Source of the DNA: a bacterium
GTDB taxonomy: Bacteria; UBP14; UBA6098; 4484-93
Length of the DNA: 41,343 nucleotides
Direction of reading: 5' to 3'
Assembly: GCA_021158465.1 (NCBI GenBank)
Contig: JAGGUN010000023.1
Location: 1 to 41,343 of the forward strand
The position numbers were made by a program, and so were the translations under genes. Under the pieces are notes generated by a model. It saw only the letters and a program-made list of their open reading frames with translations, was not told the origin of the DNA and did not search any database. This document shows, in pieces, positions 15,692 to 24,451 of this stretch (within the stretch, counting starts at the first letter, position 1; each line of letters begins with the position of its first letter).

Positions 15692-18600
15692 CTATTTCAG
15701 ATACAGCATACGCCTTACCTGATCTTCTCCCCTAAAGCTCAACTTGTAGTAGTAGATACCGGATGGTGCAGTCTCACCTGTCGATAGCCTGCCATCCCAG
15801 ATAACGGCGTGCTCACCTGCGAGAAGCTCACCATCAACAAGGGTAGCCACCCTCTCCCCGAGCAGATTGTAGATGCCAAGTGTCACATAACCTTTATCCG
15901 GTATGGAGAACTTTATCTGTGTGCTTGAGTTAAACGGATTGGGAATATTCTGCCCAAGCGAAAATCCGAGAGGATGAGTATACTGGATGAGCATCTTCTC
16001 ACCTGCAAAGCTACGGATATCGAGCGAGCGGATACCAACTGTGCCGTTACCGCTATATCTCACCACAATAAGCGTTCCAGAGGATTTCGTGAAGGGAGAA
16101 CTCTCAGATAGTCTCGCAAAGGATACCTCGTTCCCCTCGACAAGAACAACAGGACTGGCTTTATAGGAAAGAAGCTCCCCTGCCTCGACGGATGTAATCT
16201 CAACCCCTGACGGGATATCGAGCAGGATGTGTCCCATACCAACGCAGGATGCCGAGCGAAGATAAAGAGTCATCTCACCAGGAGAGTTCTCAACAGCAAG
16301 CACAGGAGAAGCGGGAACCTCCCGGAGGATGGTATGCGAGAAATGCCACCAGTTCCACATCCTTGTGAAGACGAACAGGTCTTCATAGTTGACCGCACCA
16401 TCAGGGGAAGGCAGAAGGCGAGGCACTGTGCCAGTCGCAGGTCCCACATCACCCGACTCATCGTTTACCGGTTGCCAGTATGTCGAGAGCAGGACAAAGT
16501 CGCGCAGGTCTATATCGCCATCACAGTCGAAATCGCATAGCATACAGCCCTCATGGTCGGTGCCATCACCAACCAGCCTTATATAACCGGTATATCCCGG
16601 AACAGTATCAACCGGCTCATCATCCATCGTGCGAAGGTCAATTGTGCTGAACTCGAGCTCACTCGTCGGGTCATCGGCAATCGTTGCGAATCTGAGTGTG
16701 GCAAGCACACCGTAACCGCTGACACCTGAATCCTCCGCGCGACGAGCCATAGCAAGGTCAACCTGCCCCGAAAAATATGTCGGAATAAAGCTCGGTGGCT
16801 CGGGAGCAGCCCTTCCGAGAAATTCACCTACCTCCGCAGAAACCAGGGCAACCTTTGATGTGTCATAATCAACCACAATATGAGCCATACCAAACTGCGG
16901 AAGAGAGATACCGTATATATCAACCCTGAATGTGTCGCCGTTAAATGTGAATGTCGTCTCCGGGTCGAAGAACAGTCCAGCCTCTCCGACACGATATGTC
17001 CCCTCATCGGAACCCGTCAGCCCCTCATACTCCGCCTCGACCAGAACATAGCGAAGCCTGCCATCGGGAACAGGATTGTGCGTGGTATAGGTTATGATAT
17101 ATTGAGTGGAGAGCAAATCACCTATCATATCGATGATGGACGAGAAATCCTCTCCGATGTCAAACCAGAAGCCACCGGTGGCATCCGCAATGTTATGATA
17201 ACCAGCGATATCGGGTCCGACAACGCTGACAATCGCACCGAACGACTCACAATCCTCGATAACCTCATCCAGCGTTCGAGAGGTTACCGCATCATCCTCG
17301 TGATAGCCAGCATCGGTTATAACAACAAATATCTTCTGTGCGAAGGGACGATAAGAGAGGTCGAACGCTCGTTCTATTGCATCGAGCTGGTTCTCTGGAC
17401 TGTCTCCACCACCTGTCGCAGCCAATCCCTCAATCCAGGTCTTGAACTCGTCTGCATCGGAGGTGAACTCGTAGAAACCTCGTATCTCATCTCCGTATGT
17501 GATAAGCGCGAGTTGGTAGTCGAGTCCGCGGGATTCGAGCGTGTCGGCAAAAGCCTTCGCCCTCTCCTTCAAGCCTGTGATGTAAGGTCCCATACTGCCT
17601 GTTACATCGAAGACAAAGACGATATCAGCAGCGCCACCCGAGCCTGTCGTCATACGCCCGACAGTGATAGGCTCCTCCAAAGTACCGTCCTCGTGAACAG
17701 TGAAATTGTCCTCATCGAGACCGTTTATCGAGCGGTGAGAGGTCGGGTCATACACCATACAGTAAGCGCGAATTACAGGAAAATCGGATGGGTCGACGGT
17801 TGTAACAACAACATTGAGAGATTCCGGGGTGAACGCCGCCTCAGGGATATATATCCGGCGCGTAACATAGTTCGAATCGGTCGTGGAGGAACGAACAATC
17901 ACAGTAAATTCAAATGTATCGGAAACAGTAGGAGGAGTTGCCAGCACACTCCAGGAAGCAGAACCTATTTCACCGGGTTCAAGACTATCCGGGTCGAGTG
18001 CCTGAACAGTCGAACCGCCGACAACACTCAAAACAGACGGTAAAACAATTTCTACCTCACAGTTCTCGGCAACCTCACCCGTATTGTTGGTGACGAGAAC
18101 ATTTATATCGAAAGGATTGGGTGTAAGATTGCCAAGAGTGTCAACCGTAAGCTCCAGCGGAGCTGTGACATTAAGAGAAAGGTCACCGGTCACAACGGAG
18201 CCAGCTCCGAGGCCATAAAATGTCGATACCTCACGAGAACCACCCGGGGGAATACTAACAGGATACCACCACAGGAGAACCGCACTGTCATCATAAGGGT
18301 CACCGGATATCTCGTAATCCCACTCAACACCGGTGTAAGTCCACCAGGGACCAAGACAGAACCTATCGGGCACAACGGCTCCAGAACCTACAAGCGTCCC
18401 CTGAGCAACAAGGAGTGAGTCCGGCTGTGTCGGAGATTCCTCAAAAGCCTGCCAGTAGTCGGGAATATCCGGATAGAAAAACTCCTGCTCAACACCGGCA
18501 TACCCAAAACTTGTGGATATCGGTGCAGCATCATTGTGGTTGATCATTGTATCCATCTCAAGGAGCAATCCCACGGAAACAGAAGATGAACCCCTGTTGC

Positions 18601-19027
18601 GAATAATGTATCTTATCCATATCGTATCGTCGTTGCCTGTGGTGGAGCCGCGGGTTATCTGCGTTACCTGTGTGATGTCGATATCAGAGTAGCTGTATGT
18701 AAAATAGACAGCATCGCCATCGATATGAGCCTCGTCGGTCAGAGTTCCTCCAGAGCCAAACCGATAAACCTCCTCGCCTATCTTGACATTCGTATGCGAT
18801 GTCGACCCCTCCGACGGGAAACCGTAAAGCAGACGCCTGCCATCCGCCGTCCCTATGGTAAAACGACCATCCGAGTTGCTCACAGCAACGGATATATAAT
18901 CGTTTGAAAGTGTTACCTTGCCGGTATCCCAGCCCCTCTGAGCAACGAGCGCCTTCCTGTCAGACGCAGAAAGGGAAACAGAAAGCACCAGCAAAAATAT
19001 TATCCCGAAAAACACAATCCTTTTCAT
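15692..19027 (-). CDS. secreted vWA/cohesin/dockerin protein with C-terminal sorting domain
   Basis: A 1,111-residue surface protein. In order: signal peptide (1-21); beta-rich region (25-400) including a conserved-repeat-like segment near 290-385; a von Willebrand factor A domain (about 465-645) with MIDAS residues FDVTGS, TGGGDSPE and ITDAGYH; a cohesin-like domain (about 685-820); a dockerin-like pair of calcium loops, DFDCDGDIDLRDF (832-844) and PDGAVNYEDLF; a second cohesin-like region (905-1010); and a type IX-style sorting domain from LGQNIPNPFNSS to the terminal RMLYLK. The ATG at 19027 is preferred over a GTG at 19036 because GGGAGGTG lies 5 bases before it. The gene directly follows the cohesin lipoprotein gene. 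Adhesion or matrix assembly at the cell surface is inferred. Confidence 0.88.
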   Translation of the reverse strand: MKRIVFFGIIFLLVLSVSLSASDRKALVAQRGWDTGKVTLSNDYISVAVSNSDGRFTIGTADGRRLLYGFPSEGSTSHTNVKIGEEVYRFGSGGTLTDEAHIDGDAVYFTYSYSDIDITQVTQITRGSTTGNDDTIWIRYIIRNRGSSSVSVGLLLEMDTMINHNDAAPISTSFGYAGVEQEFFYPDIPDYWQAFEESPTQPDSLLVAQGTLVGSGAVVPDRFCLGPWWTYTGVEWDYEISGDPYDDSAVLLWWYPVSIPPGGSREVSTFYGLGAGSVVTGDLSLNVTAPLELTVDTLGNLTPNPFDINVLVTNNTGEVAENCEVEIVLPSVLSVVGGSTVQALDPDSLEPGEIGSASWSVLATPPTVSDTFEFTVIVRSSTTDSNYVTRRIYIPEAAFTPESLNVVVTTVDPSDFPVIRAYCMVYDPTSHRSINGLDEDNFTVHEDGTLEEPITVGRMTTGSGGAADIVFVFDVTGSMGPYITGLKERAKAFADTLESRGLDYQLALITYGDEIRGFYEFTSDADEFKTWIEGLAATGGGDSPENQLDAIERAFDLSYRPFAQKIFVVITDAGYHEDDAVTSRTLDEVIEDCESFGAIVSVVGPDIAGYHNIADATGGFWFDIGEDFSSIIDMIGDLLSTQYIITYTTHNPVPDGRLRYVLVEAEYEGLTGSDEGTYRVGEAGLFFDPETTFTFNGDTFRVDIYGISLPQFGMAHIVVDYDTSKVALVSAEVGEFLGRAAPEPPSFIPTYFSGQVDLAMARRAEDSGVSGYGVLATLRFATIADDPTSELEFSTIDLRTMDDEPVDTVPGYTGYIRLVGDGTDHEGCMLCDFDCDGDIDLRDFVLLSTYWQPVNDESGDVGPATGTVPRLLPSPDGAVNYEDLFVFTRMWNWWHFSHTILREVPASPVLAVENSPGEMTLYLRSASCVGMGHILLDIPSGVEITSVEAGELLSYKASPVVLVEGNEVSFARLSESSPFTKSSGTLIVVRYSGNGTVGIRSLDIRSFAGEKMLIQYTHPLGFSLGQNIPNPFNSSTQIKFSIPDKGYVTLGIYNLLGERVATLVDGELLAGEHAVIWDGRLSTGETAPSGIYYYKLSFRGEDQVRRMLYLK

Positions 19028-19032
19028 CTCTC

Positions 19033-19581
19033 TCACCTCCCGGAAGAAATGGTTATATTTCCACTCTCCGTCTCGACATCGGGAATAAGCTCCGCCGAAC
19101 TGTTGTAAAGCCCGAGGTCGGAATCGGAGGCGTTGTCAACAGAAAGGAGAAGCTCAGCCGTCCCAGGAGAAAGGGCGCGGAAAGTTATCTTCCCTATGCC
19201 TCTCGCATTCCCAGACATATCCGAAACGGAAGCAGAAGCAGGAAGTATCCCAAGGACAAGCTTTACATACCCCTCATCATTGTCGCTGGTGAATGTCAAC
19301 TGGTTTACTGCACCAGAGTTAGATGTCAGGAAATCATCCTCCCGACCAAGCTCTACCACCTCAAGCTTCTCGCTGTCAAAATTGAGCCGAACTCCAACTC
19401 CAACAAGATCCTCAACATACCTCAACGCAATCTCAATATCAAATACCTCACCAACGACCGCAGAGTAAGAGGAGGGAGATATAAGAACTGCCGGGCTATT
19501 CTCCTCAGGTTCTGCGCTCTTCTTGCTACAAGAGACAACTATTAGCCCAAGAACAATAAACAGCAAAACTAATTTCCTCAC
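19033..19581 (-). CDS. cohesin-domain lipoprotein
   Basis: A 182-residue lipoprotein: signal peptide with lipobox VVSC (Cys18), a short charged linker, then one cohesin-type domain of about 140 residues (VGEVFDIEIALRYVEDLVGV, RLNFDSEKLEVVELG, ARGIGKITFRALSPG). Cohesin domains bind dockerins in cellulosomes, and similar beta-sandwiches occur in many FCB surface proteins without a known dockerin. Translation starts at GTG 19581, with GGAGG 5 bases upstream. A promoter lies at 19628-19655. The stop lies 5 bp before the ATG of the next gene, which encodes a dockerin-like module, so the pair may associate at the outer membrane. Confidence 0.88.
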   Translation of the reverse strand: MRKLVLLFIVLGLIVVSCSKKSAEPEENSPAVLISPSSYSAVVGEVFDIEIALRYVEDLVGVGVRLNFDSEKLEVVELGREDDFLTSNSGAVNQLTFTSDNDEGYVKLVLGILPASASVSDMSGNARGIGKITFRALSPGTAELLLSVDNASDSDLGLYNSSAELIPDVETESGNITISSGR

Positions 19582-19627
19582 AATAACCTCCTTGGTTTGG
19601 GGTCCTTGTAAACTTTACTTTCCTTGA

Positions 19628-19655
19628 AATTTAACTATAATCCTATAAATGTCAA
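19628..19655 (-). promoter_or_regulatory. promoter of the cohesin lipoprotein operon
   Basis: Minus strand TTGACA, 16 bases, TAAATT. The leader is about 40 bases and ends with GGAGG before the GTG at 19581. It is divergent from the waaA promoter. Confidence 0.7.
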
Positions 19656-19679
19656 TACAAATATTAAACAAATATTAAG

Positions 19680-19707
19680 TTGACTTAAACCCACTTTTGG
19701 GTAATTT
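19680..19707 (+). promoter_or_regulatory. waaA promoter, leaderless type
   Basis: TTGACT, 16 bases, TAATTT, then 8 bases to the ATG at 19716. No Shine-Dalgarno sequence is seen. Confidence 0.6.
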
Positions 19708-19715
19708 TAAAGCCT

Positions 19716-20960
19716 ATGATACTGATGCTCGCCTATAATATGCTTATAACCATTCTTCTGCTCATAATAGGTCCTGTACTCCTGTTATACGCTATCATTT
19801 TCAGGGATAATATATCGGAGAGGATAGTCTCCTACAGGTATTCTTTTCCACGCTCCATCTGGATACACTCGGCATCCATCGGTGAGGCGAGGGAAGCAAA
19901 AATTGTCTATGAAAGGATGAAAATACGCTTCCCGCGGGTGCGGTTCGTTCTAACTGCCGTGACCCGTAGCGGGGTTAAGATACTCAAAGAATGCGTGCAA
20001 CCACCGGATGTTGCACTATTTGCACCGCTCGAGCATCCTGCTTTTCTACTACGCTTTCTGAGAATGTTCAACCCACGCCTCCTCCTTATCATAGAAACAG
20101 AGATATGGAGTAATATGATATACCTTTCATCAAAGCATGGAACAAAACTCGTGCTTGTAAGCGGGAAGCTAACAAAAAAAGGAGAGAAAAGGCTCCGCCC
20201 AGTCAGGTTCTTTATCAGGAGATTGTTCTCAATGTATCATATGTTCCTTATGAAATCAAGCGAGGACGCAAAAAGGATAATCCGTCTCGGCGCACCTATG
20301 AGCAAGGTGAAGGTGCTAACGAGCATAAAGTTCGCATCCGCCAGAGCAAACAGCGAAATCGAACCGATCAAACACAAAAAAAGGGTTATCGTTGCAGGAA
20401 GCCTGAGAAAGGGAGAGTTTAAACCGATAATCGAAGCATTCAAGAAAATCACCTTAAGCCATCCGAATCTACTACTCATAGTAGCACCAAGGCATATAAA
20501 GAATAAGCTGGAGATAAGATTCCTGTGCGAGCGGTATGGATTGCTATACGCATTCGATTCAAGAGGTGAATTCCGTGAAGACATTGATGTGTATATTGTG
20601 GACACATACGGCAGACTCAATCTCTTCTACGCAATAGCAGATGTAGCATTTGTTGGTGGAAGCTTACGGGACTTCGGCGGACACAATCCACTGGAGCCAG
20701 CGAGCTTCGGCGTTCCCGTCATATTCGGACCATATATGAGACAGGACGCAGCACCTCCTCTGATAGAATGCGGTGGAGCAAAAATGATAGAAACTGATGA
20801 GGAGCTCCCAGATGAATTGATAAGAATATTAGACAATCCAGAGGTTGCGAGAAGGATGGGAGAAGCATCGAAGAGAATGCTCGCAGAGATGACAAAGAAA
20901 GTCGACAAGTATTTCGAAATCCTCAGCGAGCTCGTAAGGAATAACTATGGAACGTATTGA
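19716..20960 (+). CDS. waaA: 3-deoxy-D-manno-octulosonic acid transferase
   Basis: WaaA (KdtA) transfers Kdo from CMP-Kdo to lipid A precursors at the inner-membrane face, so the organism makes lipopolysaccharide. The 414 residues begin with a membrane anchor (5-28) and follow the GT-B glycosyltransferase plan. The catalytic glutamate lies in HSASIGEARE (Glu57); PLEHP, ETEIWSNMI and the C-terminal GGSLRDFGGHNPLEPASFG are diagnostic. The number of Kdo residues it adds cannot be read. The ATG at 19716 follows a promoter by 8 bp; ATG at 19725 is a possible alternative. The gene overlaps the next by 14 bp. Confidence 0.95.
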   Translation: MILMLAYNMLITILLLIIGPVLLLYAIIFRDNISERIVSYRYSFPRSIWIHSASIGEAREAKIVYERMKIRFPRVRFVLTAVTRSGVKILKECVQPPDVALFAPLEHPAFLLRFLRMFNPRLLLIIETEIWSNMIYLSSKHGTKLVLVSGKLTKKGEKRLRPVRFFIRRLFSMYHMFLMKSSEDAKRIIRLGAPMSKVKVLTSIKFASARANSEIEPIKHKKRVIVAGSLRKGEFKPIIEAFKKITLSHPNLLLIVAPRHIKNKLEIRFLCERYGLLYAFDSRGEFREDIDVYIVDTYGRLNLFYAIADVAFVGGSLRDFGGHNPLEPASFGVPVIFGPYMRQDAAPPLIECGGAKMIETDEELPDELIRILDNPEVARRMGEASKRMLAEMTKKVDKYFEILSELVRNNYGTY

Positions 20961-21717
20961 ATTTGCCAAGATTGTCGCACGAGCTGCAGGCGCAATCCTC
21001 AAGGAGGGATACTACTCTGTTAAAAAAATTAAGCATAAGGCTGGAAAAGAACTGGTCACTCAGTATGACATCGCCTCCGAAGATATAATAAAAGAGATGA
21101 TTATGCTCCGTTTCCCGAAGGACACTATAATAGCTGAGGAAACAGAATCAACCTCTCGCATCGGGGAGCATGTCTGGATCGTTGACCCGCTTGATGGGAC
21201 GAATAATTTCGCACACGGATTTCCATTCTTTTGCGTCTCAATCGGGATTGCAAATAGGGGAACCGTGGTTGCCGGGGTGGTTTATGACCCTCTCCGGGAT
21301 GAGATGTTTTGGGCAGACAAGAACAGTGCGTATCTCGGGAATGTTAGGCTTCATACGAGCGAAACGGATGATATATCATCTGCTCTGCTTGCCACGGGCT
21401 TCCCATATGATATACAAGCGAGCGAGGAGGACAATCTGAATCATTTTGCACATTTCTCGAAGGCTGCTCTTGGGATAAGGCGCGCCGGCTCGGCGGCACT
21501 GGACCTCGCATATGTAGCAGCAGGAAGACTTGACGGCTTCTGGGAACTAAAACTGAAGATGTGGGATATGGCGGCAGGAAGCGTCATCGTGGAGATGGCA
21601 GGCGGACAGACAACCACATTCACGGGGGAAAAATGGAGCATTACATCGGACAGGATTGTTGCATCCAATGGGAAGATACACAAGGCTATGCTGAAGATAA
21701 TACAAGGAGGGTTATGA
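20947..21717 (+). CDS. suhB: inositol monophosphatase family protein
   Basis: A 256-residue member of the lithium-sensitive phosphatase family. Metal ligands are present in IAEETES (first Glu), WIVDPLDGTNNFAHG and the C-terminal KMWDMAAGSVIVEMAGG. Substrates in the family include inositol-1-phosphate, histidinol phosphate, fructose-1,6-bisphosphate and NADP; sequence alone does not separate them, so the symbol is by similarity only. It overlaps waaA by 14 bp, and its stop overlaps the start of rlmD as ATGA. Confidence 0.9.
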   Translation: MERIEFAKIVARAAGAILKEGYYSVKKIKHKAGKELVTQYDIASEDIIKEMIMLRFPKDTIIAEETESTSRIGEHVWIVDPLDGTNNFAHGFPFFCVSIGIANRGTVVAGVVYDPLRDEMFWADKNSAYLGNVRLHTSETDDISSALLATGFPYDIQASEEDNLNHFAHFSKAALGIRRAGSAALDLAYVAAGRLDGFWELKLKMWDMAAGSVIVEMAGGQTTTFTGEKWSITSDRIVASNGKIHKAMLKIIQGGL

Positions 21718-23078
21718 TAAGAAAGGGTGATAAAGTGATATTCAAGCTGGAGAAGCTGGTGTATAAGGGGTATGCTGCCGGGCATATACTCGGACAGTTC
21801 ACACTCACAAGAGGCGGATACCCTGGCGAGGTAGTTCTGGCGACGGTAACCAGGAAGAAAAAAGATTTCCTCGAATGCAGCGTCAACAGGATTCTTATCC
21901 CGTCAGAGAAAAGGGTTGAGCCAAGATGCCAGCATTTTGGAACCTGTGGTGGATGCTCTTGGCAGGACTTAGACTACAATGAGCAGATCCTGTGGAAGGA
22001 TAGGATTGTTCGCGAGAGTTTGAGAAGGCTTGGTGGGCTTTCGCTACCGGAGGAAACATTCCTGCCTATCATACCGTCGCCAAAGATATTTGAGTACAGG
22101 AACAAGATCGAACTTCAGTTCGCTCAAAGCCCGAACGGAGAGACAATCGTCGGTATGCACCCCCGTGGAAGATTTAACTCGGTCTTCAAGCTCCACGAAT
22201 GCAGGCTCGTCTCCCCGAAGATGACTGAAGTAGCAACAGTAGTATCAAATATCGCAAACGAGCTTCGTCTCCCTGTCTATAACGAAAGAGAACAACAGGG
22301 ACTTCTGCGGTATCTAACAATAAGAGAAGGCACAAACGGGTTTATGGTGAATATCACCGTTTTTAGGATGGAAAAAGAGCTGCTAACCACGCTGGCAAGA
22401 GAAGTTGTAAGTAACATCAATGAGGTCAGAGTAGTCAACTACATCTTGAACAATACACCATCCAGCACAGCATACGGAACGGAATCAGGATACCTTGCTG
22501 GAGACTCCGACCTCATCCTTGAGATACTTGACAAGAGGTTCATCGTGTCGCCACAATCATTTTTTCAGACAAATACCGGTGGGACAGCCGTGCTGTACCG
22601 GAAACTCTCAGAGATGCTCGAGCTGAAGGGAAACGAGTTCCTCGTCGACCTGTTCAGCGGAACAGGAACAATCGGGATAATCCTCTCGGACAAGGTAGAA
22701 AAGGTGGTTGCAATCGAGAACAATCCAGATGCGGTGAAGGATGCCAAGAGAAACGCCAAGATAAACGGAGTAAACAATATTCAGTTTATCCTTGCTGACG
22801 CGAGGAAAGCTCTGTCGAAACTTATCGCCGAGAGGGAGAAACCTGACCTGATTGTACTCGACCCACCAAGGGACGGCCTGTCCAAGAAGATAATCTTACG
22901 GATAGTTGAGCTTGCCCCAAGTAAGATCGCCTATGTCTCCTGCAACCCGACAACAGTTGCAAGAGATCTGAAAACCCTCTCGGAAAAATACAGAATCTTA
23001 TCCATACAACCCATTGACATGTTCCCACACACATACCATATCGAGACGATAACCGTTATGGAGAAAATTATGACTTGA
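21714..23078 (+). CDS. rlmD: 23S rRNA (uracil-5-)-methyltransferase, RlmD/RumA family
   Basis: A 454-residue SAM-dependent methyltransferase of the TrmA/RlmD family, which puts a methyl group on uracil C5 in 23S rRNA. An N-terminal TRAM domain (1-60) is followed by the iron-sulfur cysteines Cys72, Cys78 and Cys81 (CQHFGTCGGC) with a fourth in LHECRLVSP. The SAM site is DLFSGTGTIG, then LDPPRDGLSKK and the nucleophile motif YVSCNPTTVARD. The exact uridine is not certain. The start is the ATG at 21714, with GGAGG just upstream and overlapping the preceding stop; an upstream in-frame extension covers coding sequence of the phosphatase and is rejected. Its stop lies inside the next -35 box. Confidence 0.93.
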   Translation: MIRKGDKVIFKLEKLVYKGYAAGHILGQFTLTRGGYPGEVVLATVTRKKKDFLECSVNRILIPSEKRVEPRCQHFGTCGGCSWQDLDYNEQILWKDRIVRESLRRLGGLSLPEETFLPIIPSPKIFEYRNKIELQFAQSPNGETIVGMHPRGRFNSVFKLHECRLVSPKMTEVATVVSNIANELRLPVYNEREQQGLLRYLTIREGTNGFMVNITVFRMEKELLTTLAREVVSNINEVRVVNYILNNTPSSTAYGTESGYLAGDSDLILEILDKRFIVSPQSFFQTNTGGTAVLYRKLSEMLELKGNEFLVDLFSGTGTIGIILSDKVEKVVAIENNPDAVKDAKRNAKINGVNNIQFILADARKALSKLIAEREKPDLIVLDPPRDGLSKKIILRIVELAPSKIAYVSCNPTTVARDLKTLSEKYRILSIQPIDMFPHTYHIETITVMEKIMT

Positions 23079-23103
23079 CAAACAAGAGGTTCACTTTTAA
23101 CAT
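23075..23103 (+). promoter_or_regulatory. promoter of the FG-GAP gene operon
   Basis: TTGACA at 23075-23080, followed by TTAACA after 16 bases or TAACAT after 17. The expected leader is about 30 bases with an AAAGGAAAGG site before the ATG at 23141. The TTG of the -35 could be mistaken for a start codon. Confidence 0.55.
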
Positions 23104-23140
23104 AGAAACAGTGAAAAACTTAACAAAAGGAAAGGAAAAT

Positions 23141-24451
23141 ATGAAAAAGGTTTTGATATCAGTTTTTGTGGTTTTTCTGTTCTCGAGCCTTCTTTACGGA
23201 TTTAGTCTTCGTTATGTCTCGACGATTGTCGGGAATAGACCAGGTGATATGTTCGGGCTGGTAGTCTCCTCTGGAGGTGACATAAACCGGGACGGTCACC
23301 CAGAGATATTGGTCAGTGCTATGGATGGAGGGCTTGGTGGCAAGCAACCGGGGGTTGTTTACATCTTCCGTGGCAGGACAATATCTACTGGAAAACCTTA
23401 CACCTCAATCAGTCAGGACGAGCCAGCAGACCGCTTCGGCTCAGCTATGTGCCCCCTCGGGGATATAAACGGTGATGGTTACGATGATTTTGCTGTTGCT
23501 GCTGACCGGTCAGATGCCACGGGAACAGACGCAGGAGCAGTGTATATCTATCTCGGCGGGGAGGAGGACCCAATTTTATATAAGAAGCTATCTGGTGAGA
23601 GAGCAAACGATTGGTTCGGGACATCCGTTGCAGGCGGAGCCGATATTACGGGGGATGGAAAATCTGACCTCGTTGTTGGAGCAAGCTACGGTGGAGACAA
23701 TTACTCCGGGGCAGTGTATATATTCTCAGGCGCACAGGAGTTCGAGGAACCAGTAGTACTCGAAAAAGGCGAACCAGGAAGCCTGTTTGGACACCGTGTC
23801 CGCATTGTCGGAGACATAACAGGAGACGGAATAAACGACCTCGCCATCGGAGCATACTATACTACACACTCCGGCAGGAAATACTGCGGAGCAGTCTATA
23901 TATTCGCTGGCGGGGAAAAGATATCCTCAGCACCTTTTGCAACCTTCTTCGGCAGGCAGGAGAAAGATTGGTTCGGATTCGATGTCGTCGGGCTGGGAGA
24001 TGTTAACAAGGATGGGTTCGCAGACTTTGCCGTCGGAGCACCAAGAGCCGGAAAGAAAAGGGAAGGAAGAGTGTACTTATACTACGGTGGAAAGAGCATT
24101 CCGGATAAGCCCGCTATCGTCTTCGGTGGGAAAGAAACAGGTGATATGTTTGGCTACTCGCTGAGTGCTGGGGACATCGACGGAGACAAACTACCCGAGC
24201 TTATATGCGGTGCACCAGGATACGACACAGGGAACTACCGCTCGGGCAGGGCTTTTATATTCTCACTTTCCTATCCTCTCGATGCAATAAGTGATCACCA
24301 CATAAACGGCGAGGCGGCAGACGACGAGTGTGGAAAATTCATCAGCTTCATCGACGGTGTCTTTGGCAAAGGGAAAGGCGCACTCTTTCTGAGCGCACCC
24401 GGGGTCGAGGGGCGCAAGGAGGTCATCTCCAAGCTGTTCATCTATAGATGA
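23141..24451 (+). CDS. secreted FG-GAP repeat (integrin-alpha-like) beta-propeller
   Basis: A 436-residue exported protein: a signal peptide (1-20, MKKVLISVFVVFLFSSLLYG), then about seven FG-GAP repeats of some 60 residues. Each repeat carries a calcium-binding loop of type GDINGDGxxD: GGDINRDGHPEILV, LGDINGDGYDDFAV, GADITGDGKSDLVVG, VGDITGDGINDLAIG, LGDVNKDGFADFAVG and AGDIDGDKLPELICG. The repeats form a propeller used in adhesion or scaffolding. No lipobox or sorting domain is seen, so it may be periplasmic or released. ATG 23141 follows AAAGGAAAGG and begins the signal peptide. The stop overlaps the next ATG by 4 bp. Confidence 0.9.
   Translation: MKKVLISVFVVFLFSSLLYGFSLRYVSTIVGNRPGDMFGLVVSSGGDINRDGHPEILVSAMDGGLGGKQPGVVYIFRGRTISTGKPYTSISQDEPADRFGSAMCPLGDINGDGYDDFAVAADRSDATGTDAGAVYIYLGGEEDPILYKKLSGERANDWFGTSVAGGADITGDGKSDLVVGASYGGDNYSGAVYIFSGAQEFEEPVVLEKGEPGSLFGHRVRIVGDITGDGINDLAIGAYYTTHSGRKYCGAVYIFAGGEKISSAPFATFFGRQEKDWFGFDVVGLGDVNKDGFADFAVGAPRAGKKREGRVYLYYGGKSIPDKPAIVFGGKETGDMFGYSLSAGDIDGDKLPELICGAPGYDTGNYRSGRAFIFSLSYPLDAISDHHINGEAADDECGKFISFIDGVFGKGKGALFLSAPGVEGRKEVISKLFIYR

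Noticed and set aside
16880-18043. A 387-residue plus-strand frame opposite the vWA protein
   Set aside because: It mirrors a domain-bearing gene and has no recognisable fold or start site.
21561-21713. An in-frame N-terminal extension of rlmD
   Set aside because: It lies within the phosphatase gene; the ATG at 21714 has GGAGG and begins the conserved TRAM domain.
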